Part shown: positions 45,071-55,807 of the stretch, piece by piece
How positions within the stretch are numbered: the stretch's first letter is position 1
Layout of the letters: the number at the start of each line of letters is the position of its first letter
DNA from: Bathymodiolus brooksi
Taxonomy: Eukaryota > Mollusca > Bivalvia > Mytilida > Modiolidae
Length of the DNA stretch: 64,000 nucleotides
NCBI GenBank assembly: GCA_963680875.1
Contig: OY804579.1
Coordinates: forward strand, 35,449,804 to 35,513,803
Direction: 5' to 3'
The notes under the pieces: generated by a model
What the model was told of the DNA's origin: nothing
The model's input: only the letters and a program-made list of their open reading frames with translations
Database searches by the model: none
Program-made: the position numbers and the translations under genes

Positions 45071-45345
45071 TATGGAATGTTTGTGTAAATAAATGTTAGA
45101 GAATACCGAAGGGGCAATTATGGAATGTTTGTGTAAATAAACGTTAGAGAATACCGAAGGGGCAATTATGGAATGTTTGTGTAAATAAACGTTTAAGAAT
45201 ACTGAAGGGGCAATCAAAAATGGACAATCAAGTGAAACTGGTAGCATTGGGTACACCAGACACGACGAAGAAAAACAAAACAAAAACACAATATGTGTTG
45301 GACACCACTATATGCAAACAAACACGAATAACGTAAATAAGACAT
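45071..45345 (-). repeat. Mussel-type dispersed repeat whose end is a 48-bp triplication
   Basis: 45,071-45,214 holds three 48-bp units (TATGGAATGTTTGTGTAAAT, then AAACGTTAGAGAATACCG, then AAGGGGCAAT). The rest (GGACAATCAAGTGAAACTGG, ATATGCAAACAAACACGAAT) matches 38,225-38,385 with extra length. The triplication gives a 27-codon-spaced repeating frame that is not a gene. Confidence 0.75.
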
Positions 45346-47149
45346 GAGTCATCTTACTGGAGGTAAGGACAAACTGGACATCGTTTTTATGTAAAAATCG
45401 TAATGTTAATTTTTTTTTCCTTTGTTCTTCTTTGTTTTGGTTTTGTGTTGATTGTTTTTTGTTAATTACAAGATGCACAAAAATATCATTCGCATTTATA
45501 TATAAAACAAGAAAAGACAAATATATATAAATGGTTAGAAATAGCATGTGTATTTAACATCGCCATACGCTTGAATACCAGTATAATGACCGCCTTTAAG
45601 GAGGTTGGATCGTATTGTTCCTGTGCATGTTTTTCGCGCATGGCTGTCATACAATTATGCTTTTAAGTGCAAAATATAATGGAAAAGTAAGAGTAACTGC
45701 TAGAAAACAAATTATTCAAAAATCCGGTGAACACTTTAATAAAAATCAGCAAATTAATGTAAGAGTTATCTCCCTTTAATACTTGCTATGCCACAAGACT
45801 GTCTTCAAATCAAAATATTGACAAAACAACCTCGGTGACCTTATTTTTTTAAAAGCTTGTTTCGTTCTAGATACAACTGAGTACATTATATGCAAAAAAT
45901 GAGGAACCTGGTATTTCTGGCAACATAGTTATGAGCGAAAGATAGTGTTGTATGGACGAAAAAATTCTAGTGCCAGGGTCAAAATCTGCTATTTTTTTTT
46001 TTTTTTTTTTAAGAGTTTTCCGATCTCTGGTATTGCAAAATTACTTCAGAGTATTCCTATTAGCATTGTTTTTTGAGATTATGCAAGATATTTGCAGAAG
46101 ACCTGTTAATGCATCATTTATAGAGATCCAAAATTGGTACCTCATATTGTCGCCCCCATACAAAGATGGACGACTAGCAAGAAAGTTAGTTCGGAGACCT
46201 ATGCTATTTTTTTGTTTTTTCAGCCCAAAACTTATGTACTTATCATCAGGCAAAAAATTGAGAACTTGGTATTTCTTTTTGAAATTCGATCCAACCTTCT
46301 TAACTTGACCTTACGTAACAAGGTATCACGCTGGTTAATTAATCTGTATTTTTATATAATTGATTTGGCAGATGACCTGTAAATGGTTCGTCATTAACTA
46401 AGTAACTCGTCTTTGCGCTGTATCAACGGCGTGGGTTCGAATTATCCCGCTGAGAGAAGAATAAAAGATGGAAAAATTTGGCATTTGCAAAATGTAAGGC
46501 TAACACTGTTGGGTTGAATGTTCGAACGTTTATCTTTTCTTATCACACCATTACAATTAGGGGGTAAAATTGTTTTGATTTCGTCTATAATCGACATAAA
46601 CTTAAAATGCATTTAACGTTTTTACTGCACAATCGTTATTTTAAAGACGTTACATGATATATGTTCGATTTCAGAGTACATTTTCGACCCCAGAATTTGA
46701 GAATTTTCAAAAGAACTTTACTAAATAATTTATTTCAAAAATGGAACTAACGAGTTTTGCTATTATTATTGCATTTTAGGAGCGAATCCAACTGAATATT
46801 TTTTTTCGCATAATCAAAATTGAGGCAAATCTTCCGATTGCGACGAAGAAGTGTTTTCTATTGTATTAAGATCTTTATTTGATGCTACGAAATGTCTACG
46901 TACTTCCGAATTTTCCTCGTGTTGCATTTGTATTTAGTAATATTATCAACAACTCAGTGGAGTTAAAGAAATCATACGCTATGCAAAAATGAAACAAGGG
47001 CGTTCACTGTACATACGTGATAAGTCGTGAATGAGGAAATAATGGAATTGTTATTACGACAAGAGAAACATATCCGTGGTCATGTGTGACACAGATATTC
47101 GATAATGGCTTCGAAAACAAATATAGAAGAAAATAAAGAAAAGTTTGAA
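45346..47149. other. AT-rich sequence, no supported gene
   Basis: Frames of 118 and 82 codons at 45,952-46,382 start around an uninterrupted T run (about 45,992-46,010) and show no domain. Near 46,400-46,460 a B-box-like GGGTTCGAATTATCCC suggests a decayed SINE head that I cannot delimit. Confidence 0.45.
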
Positions 47150-47345
47150 AATACGAAACGGGCAATCAGAAGGCGTAAATCGATGAAGAGCATATTATTG
47201 GCAAAAGAAAAACAAACGGACAAACAATAATTTGCAAAACACCACACAGAAAACTAAAGATCTAGCAACGCACCTCCACTAAAGACCGGGGAACGCAGGT
47301 GCTCCGAAAGGTTAGCACTTCCTATTCCACTAGTGACACCCGTCG
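47150..47345 (-). repeat. Mussel-type dispersed repeat fragment
   Basis: ATCAGAAGGCGTAAATCGAT, ACACCACACAGAAAACTAAA, GATCTAGCAACGCACC, GGGGAACGCAGGTGCTCCG and GACACCCGTCGTGTTAACT. It is the best-preserved copy of this family in the window and the one whose wording I recognise most clearly from mytilids. Confidence 0.65.
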
Positions 47346-47475
47346 TGTTAACTAATATTGATTATTTTCTAAATGCGCATAGTGTATCATTATACGACCT
47401 TATATTCGCTATAATGGCGACTTTTACATTAAATCCAATGTCTATGCTTTCGAGAAATGCTTTGCAATTTTTTGT

Positions 47476-47916
47476 ATGAAAATGTACGTGTCGTCAAGGG
47501 AAGACATCAACAGAAAAAAATATTCCCATGAAGAACATATATTGGATGACAAAATGTCAATAATGAATTGGCTGAAATCGTGTTCGAAGAAGCAAAAATT
47601 GATTGAAGGTATCTTTCCAAAAATAAATTGTATAATAAAATGTAATTTATCAAAAATAGAGATGCTGTTTTCATTGAGTAATTTCAAATTTATCACGATT
47701 GTTTTTAAGCCACTTTATCTCACTTATGAAATTACTTGTGTTACCGCATTGATATATGATCCCAAAAATATACCTGATTTTATACCATTCTTAAAGTTTC
47801 TATCTACAGAATTTAAATATACTATACGTCATGACGTCGGTCAAAGACCACATACGGACTTGTTTTATCATAAGATAGAAGTCTTGTCGAATTTAACCTT
47901 CTATAGTCAGTTATAA
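47476..47916 (+). CDS. Unrecognised 146-codon open frame, doubtful
   Basis: This is the longest open frame outside tandem repeats and foldbacks. I do not recognise any domain. The predicted protein is lysine- and isoleucine-rich, has one short hydrophobic stretch in its middle third (around residues 70-95), and ends in a histidine- and leucine-containing tail. There is no Kozak-like context I would rely on and no splice-site evidence linking it to other exons. A minus-strand frame of 84 codons overlaps its first half. It lies 130 bp after a mussel-type repeat fragment. It could be chance in AT-rich DNA, a relic of a transposon, or a single exon. I think chance is most likely. Confidence 0.12.
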   Translation: MKMYVSSREDINRKKYSHEEHILDDKMSIMNWLKSCSKKQKLIEGIFPKINCIIKCNLSKIEMLFSLSNFKFITIVFKPLYLTYEITCVTALIYDPKNIPDFIPFLKFLSTEFKYTIRHDVGQRPHTDLFYHKIEVLSNLTFYSQL

Positions 47917-48224
47917 GATAGTTTTATGATCAATTTCCTCTCCCTATCATTCATGTATAAATAATATTAGATTAGATTTTCCTAGATATCGATTTGTTCA
48001 TGCGTTTTTGACAGCGAATATACCAATATTTACGAAAGAGCTTTCAGAGTTATGTTTACGACAAATCAACCAGACACTGTATCCTATATTCATTTTAATC
48101 AAAGATTACTCATACCTTTTTGAAAACATTTAATTTCCGCAACTTCTATTTGCAATATTTCATTTCTGTTATTGACAAGCTAGCAAAATTAATTTCAATT
48201 TTTGCCCACATTTTACCTACAAAA
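47917..48224. other. AT-rich sequence, no supported feature
   Basis: Nothing recognised. Confidence 0.5.
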
Positions 48225-48375
48225 AAGTTTAAAAAAAAAACAATAATATAATGTCAAAAAATAAAGATAAAAAAAGAAACAATGATCTAGAAAACTCTAC
48301 ACAGTAAGCTAAAGAATGAGCGTCACGAACTCCACAACTCGGAGATGCATTGTACATACGTGTTGAAGGCCATAC
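48225..48375 (-). repeat. Mussel-type dispersed repeat fragment, decayed
   Basis: GTAAGCTAAAGAATGAGC, GTCACGAACTCCACAACTCG and ACATACGTGTTGAAGG follow the order of the fragments at 14,700 and 47,150. Confidence 0.5.
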
Positions 48376-48904
48376 ATATTGGGTATCATTAATTACTCTT
48401 ATATAGAACTAAAAAAAAACAATGAACAAAATATAGGAGGAAGGGTGGAAATTTATCTTACTTGTTCTACAAATAATGTTTGAAAATTACCACACAATAA
48501 CTAATTTAACAAATCACAAAAGTACAGCCAATAATGACAGACAGAGTAAATATTGAAATAACAAAAATAATCATCTGTCGAGAGCATTCAAATTGACATT
48601 CCTTTATTTAATTAAATGTGAGATGAGATATTTACTAACAATAATAGTTAGTGTTAAAACGAAAGACGTCGTTTACTTCAAAATTAATGGTAGGCAATAC
48701 AGTCAATTATAACAACATGGACCAATCCTTTGACAAACCTTTAAATACGGAAATGGCAACAATATAAATCAATGTTAATCTGTTTTATGATAGGTACAAA
48801 TAAAGCTAGTGAACTATCCATACCTTATTACCATATGTGGATGATTGAGCAGGATATCACGAACTGGTATTGCTGAAATCTTGAAATACTTGAGAACACC
48901 CTGA
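48376..48904. other. AT-rich sequence, no supported feature
   Basis: Nothing recognised. Confidence 0.5.
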
Positions 48905-49095
48905 AATAGTTGTCTGGAGGAGTGCTCATATCTTATTTACGTTATTTGTGTTTGTTTACGTATAGTGGTGTCCAACACACATTGTGTTGTTGTTTACGTT
49001 ATGTGTGTTTTCTTCTTGTGTAACCTATGTTGCCAATTTATCTGGATAGTGCATTTAGAATGCCCCTTCGACATTCTTTAACGTTTATATAGACC
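48905..49095 (+). repeat. Mussel-type dispersed repeat fragment (second type)
   Basis: GAGTGCTCATATCTTATTTA, GTTTACGTATAGTGGTGTCC, CAACACACATTGTGTTGTTG and TTAACGTTTATATAGACC are the reverse counterparts of 38,225 and 45,071. It is followed 160 bp later by a second copy in the same orientation. Confidence 0.6.
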
Positions 49096-49259
49096 AATTG
49101 GACTATATATCCTTGGAAAGGGCAAAAACAAGATAGGTGCATACCTAATAATGAAAGCAAACATGAAATAGACAAAGGGCAATAGATTAAAGGAAACCAT
49201 TGACAAAGAATTGCGGAACATATATGATGGCATATATATTCAGAGAGGGGATTTTTTTA

Positions 49260-49605
49260 AATAGAGGGATGGCTATCCTTTTTGTTTTTGATTTTAGCCG
49301 ATGTCAACGTGTTGCTTATCTTCTTAGTTTTTTTGTGTTGTACATTATACGTTCTGAGTTCCGTATTGTAGTGTCCGCTACGACTTCCTTATACAAACGA
49401 TGTTCTGTTCGTCTTTACCTCCAGTTGTTTGTAGAAGAGCTCATATCTTATTTGCGTTATGTGTTTGCTTGCGTATATTAGTGTCCAACACATATTGTGC
49501 TGTGTTTTTGGTTTGTTTGTCTTCATCTTCTGTGCCATATGTTGTCAGTTTCCCTGGATTGTCCTTTTTTTATTGTCCCGTCGGTATTCTCTAACGGATA
49601 TTTAA
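49260..49605 (+). repeat. Mussel-type dispersed repeat, longer copy
   Basis: TTTGTTTTTGATTTTAGCCG, CAACGTGTTGCTTATC, AGAAGAGCTCATATCTTATT, AGTGTCCAACACATATTGTG, GTCAGTTTCCCTGGATTGTC and TCGGTATTCTCTAACGG. It connects motifs found separately in the first and second mussel-type fragments. Frames at 49,200-49,697 are the repeat itself. Confidence 0.62.
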
Positions 49606-50569
49606 TATTCTTGTGGTATCTGGCCAGACCATGTTGTTTGACGTCATTTGTAATGGATAAGGGTAGAATTAGATTACATCTTCTGACATCCCATTAATTA
49701 TCTGCGTGGGAAATGATTTAAAATACTACTCCTTTTTCAACATACTTTAATTGTATTTGTGTTGGAAGATATTTTGATAAACATTCCTGATGGTGACATC
49801 TGATTTTTTTTCAATTGGAAATTGATTGTATTGCCATGATAAGGGAATTAATTCGGGTACCATAACAATGTTATCTCATATTTAACACACATTTATATTA
49901 TTGTAATTAAATTATATCAAACGATCCCAATATGTGTCTAACGTTGAAAAAATACTGATAATAAAATAGACATAAAGTCAGATGGTTATAGGTCCATCAT
50001 AACAGTACGATCAGTATTATCACATAATATTTATGGAGATTACATGTACTTTAAATTGTTTAATCAATACTGTTAAGCACTCAATGATAAAGCGGAGCAA
50101 TATAGAATGAGTAATGTAGATTTGAATATTATCAAAAGAAATTTTAATTAGTGATGGTCAACAAGTTCACCAATATCAACAAAACTAACAAGTCTCGCCT
50201 GAACACATTGAACATAAAACAAACCACGTCATATGAGGTTGGAAATCAAACTTCTGTTTTTGGGACAGGCACAAAGTGTGGAGTCAAAGAGACTAGTGTG
50301 ATTCCAACTCTCCCCTTCTGGATTTTATCTTAAAACATTCGCAAATTAGAATTGCAACATTAATTGACATTACAATTAGAAATTCCATTTCTCGTGGAAT
50401 ACGTCTTGCGCGAGCAACGTAATGAAATTGTGAATTGACAAGACAATTCAAAGGAGGAGATATTACGATATTGCTACAGAATATCTGCGTCATCGATTAC
50501 CAGGGATATCTTCTGTTTGTTATTGTCACAATGTCGTCCATCCTTTCTAGTTTATAATATGTCACCGAT
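49606..50569. other. AT-rich sequence, no supported feature
   Basis: Short open frames at 50,151-50,333 and 50,293-50,493 have no domain. Nothing else recognised. Confidence 0.5.
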
Positions 50570-50730
50570 TATGACTTATCACTTGATGAGTAACACGAAG
50601 GGTGCCACCAGAAGAGCAGGCAATATGTTACCCTTCCGGATGGTCCGAGTTCACGCTGTTCTTGTGGCAATTTTACAGTGTCTTTCCTTCTTCGACTTAC
50701 GTCTTCCGATTACTCTTTTGATATCAAAGT
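50570..50730 (+). repeat. Mussel-type dispersed repeat fragment
   Basis: ACTTGATGAGTAACACGAAG, ACCCTTCCGGATGGTCCG, AGTTCACGCTGTTCTTG and CTTCTTCGACTTACGTCTTC. Same family and orientation as 28,440 and 36,090. Confidence 0.57.
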
Positions 50731-50844
50731 TCCCCATGTATAACATCACAGAGAAAGTACGTTTTGTCTGAGAGTTACAAACATTCACAATATATACAGT
50801 ACACGCGAGAATATAGGAAAAACTTTGTATTATGTTAATATCAT

Positions 50845-51020
50845 ATATTAATTCAGGGATAACTAACTTTAGCCGAGTTTGGCCATCTTGTTTAGGCATT
50901 ATGGTTTACTTGCTACTAATAAATGTTGAATTATTTGGCTTTCCTATCTTTTTACTATGAGGATACCCGATGAAGGCTATGATAGAAACGCGTCATGCAC
51001 ACTAAATTATATATTTTCGT
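50845..51020 (+). mobile_element. Hammerhead-associated dispersed family copy
   Basis: AATTCAGGGATAACTAACTT, TTTGGCCATCTTGTTTAGGC, GAATTATTTGGCTTTCC, core, then ACTAAATTATATATTTTCG. About 75 bp further on, GATTCTAGAAATGTGTGTTG then AAATATCGACGTTTTAA (51,093-51,150) looks like a second, badly decayed end. Confidence 0.75.
50960..51002 (+). ncRNA. Hammerhead-ribozyme-like motif, decayed
   Basis: GGATAC, CCGATGA, AGGCTATGATA, GAAAC, GC, GTC, ATGCAC. CTGATGA has become CCGATGA and stem II cannot pair properly. Confidence 0.35.
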
Positions 51021-51294
51021 TTGTATTGAAGAAACATTTTGTCATAGTAAAATGTACAAATTTACTGCTACTTTTGTAGAATTCTAAAGTGATTCTAGAA
51101 ATGTGTGTTGCTCATTAGATTAAATATCGACGTTTTAATTTATATATCAAGAAATACACCATCGAAATAGTTTGAATTGTATAGACATAAGATACGTCAA
51201 TGTACATTACATACATACAGTGTCAAAGTTACATCATTGTTTAGGAAATATCAATGCCTGGTGTTTTATATACACTAACCATATTGTATTACTA

Positions 51295-51490
51295 AAGCGA
51301 AAAATAAAAAGATGTCACACCGTCAGAACAGTTCTAGATTATAATACGTGAAAACAGGGGAAATTGATACCCCAAAGCACCTAAACATGACCGCTCACTC
51401 TCCTGGCTTGGTGTCAGTGCTTCAATAAAAATGGCGGTATTTAACTAGTTGTATGGACCCGGATTCTCTTCTCTTACTGAATTAAAGCGG
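51295..51490 (+). repeat. Dispersed repeat, second of two copies
   Basis: Matches 29,395-29,590 (CACACCGTCAGAACAG, ATTGATACCCCAAAGCACC, GACCGCTCACTCTCCTGG, AACTAGTTGTATGGACCC). Forward in both places. Confidence 0.62.
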
Positions 51491-51532
51491 TGATTTCAGT
51501 GTTTTCTACCTGTGAGTAAATTACCGACACAG

Positions 51533-52412
51533 ACATATAACTGACTACACACCGTTAACATACATATAACTGACTACACACCGTTAACAGACATATAACT
51601 GACTACACACCGACACAGACATATAACTGACTACACACCGACACAGACATATAACTGACTACACACCGTTAACAGACATATAACTAACTACACACCGTTA
51701 ACAGACATATAACTGACTACACACCGTTAACAGACATATAACTGACTACACACCGACACAGACATATAACTGACTACACACCGTTAACAGACATAAAACT
51801 GACTACACACCGTTAACAGACATATAACTGACTACACACCGACACAGACATATAACTGACTACACACCGTTAACAGACATATAACTGACTACACACCGCT
51901 AACAGACATATAACTGACTACACACCATTAACAGACAAATAACTGACTACACACCGTTAACAGACATATAACTGACTACACACCGTTAACAGACATATAA
52001 CTGACTACACACCGACACAGACATATAACTGACTACACTTCGTTAACAGACAGATAACTGACTACACACCGACACAGACATATAACTGACTACACACCGT
52101 TAACAGACATATAACTGACTACACACCGACTCATACATATAACTGACTACACACCGTTAACAGACATATAACTGACTACACACCGTTAACAGACATATAA
52201 CTGACTACACACCGAGATAGACATATAACTGACTACACACCGACACAGACATATAACTGACTACACACCGACACAGACATATAACTGACTACACACCGAC
52301 ACAGACATATAACTGACTACACACCGTTAACAGACATATAACTGACTACACACCGACACAGACATATAACTGACTACACACCGTTAACAGACATATAACT
52401 GACTATACACCG
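51533..52412. repeat. 28/29-bp minisatellite, block 1
   Basis: Two unit types alternate irregularly. Type A (29 bp) is ACATATAACTGACTACACAC plus CGTTAACAG; type B (28 bp) has the same 20-mer plus CGACACAG. About 31 units. Rare variants (CTTCGTTAAC at about 52,038; CGACTCATAC near 52,129; CGAGATAGAC near 52,212) serve as landmarks for the larger duplication. Confidence 0.96.
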
Positions 52413-52650
52413 TTAATGAAATGAACGGGGAGGGTAATAATAATGAGCTTAGATATCTAATAAGTTTATAGCTTTGTGTTAGGGTTTAGGGTTGTGGTGT
52501 TTAGCGCCACTTTTCAACAATATTTCAGTTATATCGTGGCGGTCAGTTTCATTGGTGGAGGAAATCGGAGTACCCGGAGAAAACCACCGACCTGCAGCAA
52601 GTCACTGACAATCTTTATCACATAATGTTGTATCGAGTACACCTTGCCTG
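52413..52650 (-). mobile_element. SINE body fragment within the minisatellite, copy 1
   Basis: A 68-bp unique stretch (ATGAAATGAACGGGGAGGG ...) precedes a subfamily II SINE body from about 52,481: GTTTAGCGCCACTTTTCAAC, GTGGCGGTCAGTTTCATTGG, GTCACTGACAATCTTTATC, GAGTACACCTTGCCTGA. It stops at CCTGA, where the B-box should follow, and minisatellite units continue at once. Confidence 0.9.
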
Positions 52651-53633
52651 ACTACACACCGCTAACAGACATATAACTGACTACACACAGACACAGACAT
52701 ATAACTGACTACACACCGTTAACAGACATATAACTGACTACACACCGTTAACAGACATATAACTGACTACACACCGTTAACAGACATATAACTGACTACA
52801 CACCGTTAACAGACATATAACTGACTACACACCGTTAACAGACATATAACTCACTACACACCGTTAACAGACATATAACTGACTACACACCGACACAGAC
52901 ATATAACTCACTACACACCGTTAACAGACATATAACTGACTACACACCGACACAGACATATAACTGACTACACACCGTTAACAGACATATAACTGACTAC
53001 ATACCGACACAGACATATAACTGACTACACACCGACACAGACATATAATTGACTACACACCGACACAGACATATAACTGACTACACACCGTTAACAGACA
53101 TATAACTGACTACACACCGCTAACAGACATATAACTGACTACACACCATTAACAGACATATAACTGACTACACACCGTTAACAGACATATAACTGACTAC
53201 ACACCGTTAACAGACATATAACTGACTACACACCGACACAGACATATAACTGACTACACTTCGTTAACAGACATATAACTGACTACACACCGACACAGAC
53301 ATATAACTGACTATACACCGTTAACAGACATATAACTGACTACACACCGACTCATACATATAACTGACTACACACCGTTAACAGACATATAACTGACTAC
53401 ACACCGTTAACAGACATATAACTCACTACACACCGAGATAGACATATAACTGACTACACACCGACACAGACATATAACTGACTACACACTGACACAGACA
53501 TATAACTGACTACACACCGACACAGACATATAACTGACTACACACCGTTAACAGACATATAACTGACTACACACCGACACAGACATATAACTGACTACAC
53601 ACCGTTAACAGACATATAACTGACTATACACCG
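52651..53633. repeat. 28/29-bp minisatellite, block 2
   Basis: The same two unit types. From about 53,062 it repeats block 1 variant by variant at a spacing of 1,221 bp (CTTCGTTAAC at 53,259; the ACCGCT variant at 53,116 against 51,895). Confidence 0.96.
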
Positions 53634-53871
53634 TTAATGAAATGAACGGGGAGGGTAATAATAATGAGCTTAGATATCTAATAAGTTTATAGCTTTGTGT
53701 TAGGGTTTAGGGTTGTGGTGTTTAGCGCCACTTTTCAACAATATTTCAGTTATATCGTGGCGGTCAGTTTCATTGGTGGAGGAAATCGGAGTACCCGGAG
53801 AAAACCACCGACCTGCAGCAAGTCACTGACAATCTTTATCACATAATGTTGTATCGAGTACACCTTGCCTG
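53634..53871 (-). mobile_element. SINE body fragment within the minisatellite, copy 2
   Basis: Essentially identical to 52,413-52,650 and displaced by 1,221 bp, including the same unique flank and the same stop at CCTGA. It was copied as part of the larger unit, not by a second transposition. Confidence 0.93.
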
Positions 53872-54376
53872 ACTACACACCGCTAACAGACATATAACTG
53901 ACTACACACAGACACAGACATATAACTGACTACACACCGTTAACAGACATATAACTGACTACACACCGTTAACAGACATATAACTGACTACACACGTTAA
54001 CAGACATATAACTGACTACACACCGTTAACAGACATATAACTGACTACACACCGTTAACAGACATATAACTCACTACACACCGTTAACAGACATATAACT
54101 GACTACACACCGTTAACAGACATATAACTGACTACACACCGTTAACAGACATATAACTGACTACACACCTTTAACAGACATATAACTGACTACACACCGT
54201 TAACAGACATATAACTGACTACATACCGTTAACAGACATATAACTGACTACACACCGTTAACAGACATATAACTGACTACACACCGTTAACAGACATATA
54301 ACTGACTACACACCGTTAACAGACATATAACTGACTACACACCGTTAACAGACATATAACTGACTACACACCGTTA
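53872..54376. repeat. 28/29-bp minisatellite, block 3
   Basis: Starts with the same ACCGCTAACAG and ACACAGACACAG variants as block 2. The 1,221-bp correspondence becomes 1,220 after a one-base loss near 53,994. Later units are almost all type A, so this end has been homogenised separately. Confidence 0.95.
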
Positions 54377-54505
54377 ATCACAATGTTAATGGTGATAGGC
54401 ACTTATTGCATACAATGAGGCTACGATACAATGACGGCTACGATACAATGACGGCTACCATACAATGACGGCTACGCTACAATGACGGCTATGACGGCCT
54501 CTATG
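54377..54505 (-). mobile_element. Detached SINE head with a 17-bp minisatellite
   Basis: ATCACAATGTTAATGGTGAT and AGGCACTTATTGCAT are the subfamily II head (reversed), the part missing from the SINE bodies upstream. It continues into about four 17-bp units (CAATGACGGCTACGATA) and GACGGCCTC, which matches the end of the SINE head (ACCACTACGGCC). The head itself therefore expanded into a small tandem. Confidence 0.75.
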
Positions 54506-55309
54506 GCTTTAGAATGTAATACATATTACATATACCGGTAATATATAACATACTAGTTCATTAATAGAGAGTCGATGTCCTGTACCATCAATTGAATGTT
54601 AATTAATAAACAAGGATATTGGAAGACATAATAAGGAAACAATGGTCAGTTGTTAACCAACATCTAATTGCCAATACCACCATCTCTCGTCTTCATCTCT
54701 CTGCATCAAAACGTTTTTACTATAAGATATTCAATGACTTGTTAGCTTAATAATCATACAAGAAGTGTTTATTCTCTATAGAGAACTTAAAAACTAGAGA
54801 TTAAAGACACCACAATAAATTACTAGATCCGTTTCGTATTTATTAATATACTTAGATATTGACAATGAAGGATAGTCACGTTGAAGGATTTATTATCAGG
54901 TGATGACTTGAATTTATAATGCTAAATTTCCTTTCAACTGTAGCAATACTTCTTCATCAACAAGTGGGCTAGTTGTATCTTAGAACCATTCTCTTTATAA
55001 CGATGTTTTTGTCTTGTTTGTATTTCTTTATACAAGGTCATAAGAACACTTTATCTTCATCAATAATTATAAGGTAGCATTATAGTGAATTTAATGATCC
55101 ATAAAGAATGTCTTTATTTCAAGCATTTGTAGACATGTTCCCATTGTAAAATGTATCCATTCTTGTTTTTCTGGTATGACATGTACAGGAAAATACATAT
55201 TCACGATTAATGATTTTTTTTTCTCCTTGAGTGAAATGTACGAGATGTGGGAAAATGCATTTACTGTTGGTGCGTTTGTTTTCCTGTGGTGGCATATACA
55301 TATCCCATA
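54506..55309. other. AT-rich sequence, no supported feature
   Basis: Nothing recognised. Minus-strand frames at 55,091-55,336 show no domain. Confidence 0.5.
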
Positions 55310-55807
55310 ATATAATCCACGTTCTTTAATCCACAATATCCATTCAGATTAGTTTTACGTCAGATTATGATAGTCATGTAATCCACGTTCTCTACATCTC
55401 ATTCTTTACTCTACTATCACATGATCTTAATCATGGTTATTTTCCAAGTTCTCTAACCCGCAATGTTCATTTAGATAATTTTTCATGTGGATTTTTACAC
55501 AATTCTATTTTATTTTCAGGTTCACTATTCCTAAGCGCACAATGTGTAGGTATATTATATTTTATGGGCCCTACACAACTATGGTATTCTTATTTATTGT
55601 CCACTCTCGTAACCCAAAATTACAAGTTCGTTTATTTTCTACGTCGCCTCACCCACAATGTAAAGTTTGCTTATTCGAAATTTTCGCTGACCCACAATGT
55701 CAAGGCTGCTAACAGAAATTCTAAAGGTTCGTTTATTTTTCTAGATATCTGACCTACAATGTGAAGCTTACTTACTTTTATCATATTTGTTTTATTTTCA
55801 ATATGCC
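55310..55807. repeat. Decayed left flank of the 40-bp array
   Basis: Progressively clearer echoes of the 40-bp unit appear from left to right: AATCCACAATATCCATTC near 55,328; CTAACCCGCAATGTTCA near 55,453; TAACCCAAAATTACAAG near 55,611; TTCGTTTATTTTCTACG near 55,626; GACCCACAATGTCAAGG near 55,689. Decay increases with distance from the homogeneous core. Confidence 0.75.

Noticed and set aside
45952..46382. Overlapping 118- and 82-codon frames
   Set aside because: They arise downstream of a long T run, show no domain, and overlap in different frames in a way typical of chance.
52478..52495. Telomere-like TTAGGGTTTAGGG next to the minisatellite
   Set aside because: It is only two imperfect units and corresponds to the variable end of the SINE body; the copy at 53,699 is part of the same duplication.
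51533..54376. CRISPR array
   Set aside because: Units are contiguous 28/29-bp tandems without unique spacers, and the setting is eukaryotic. The same applies to the other arrays.
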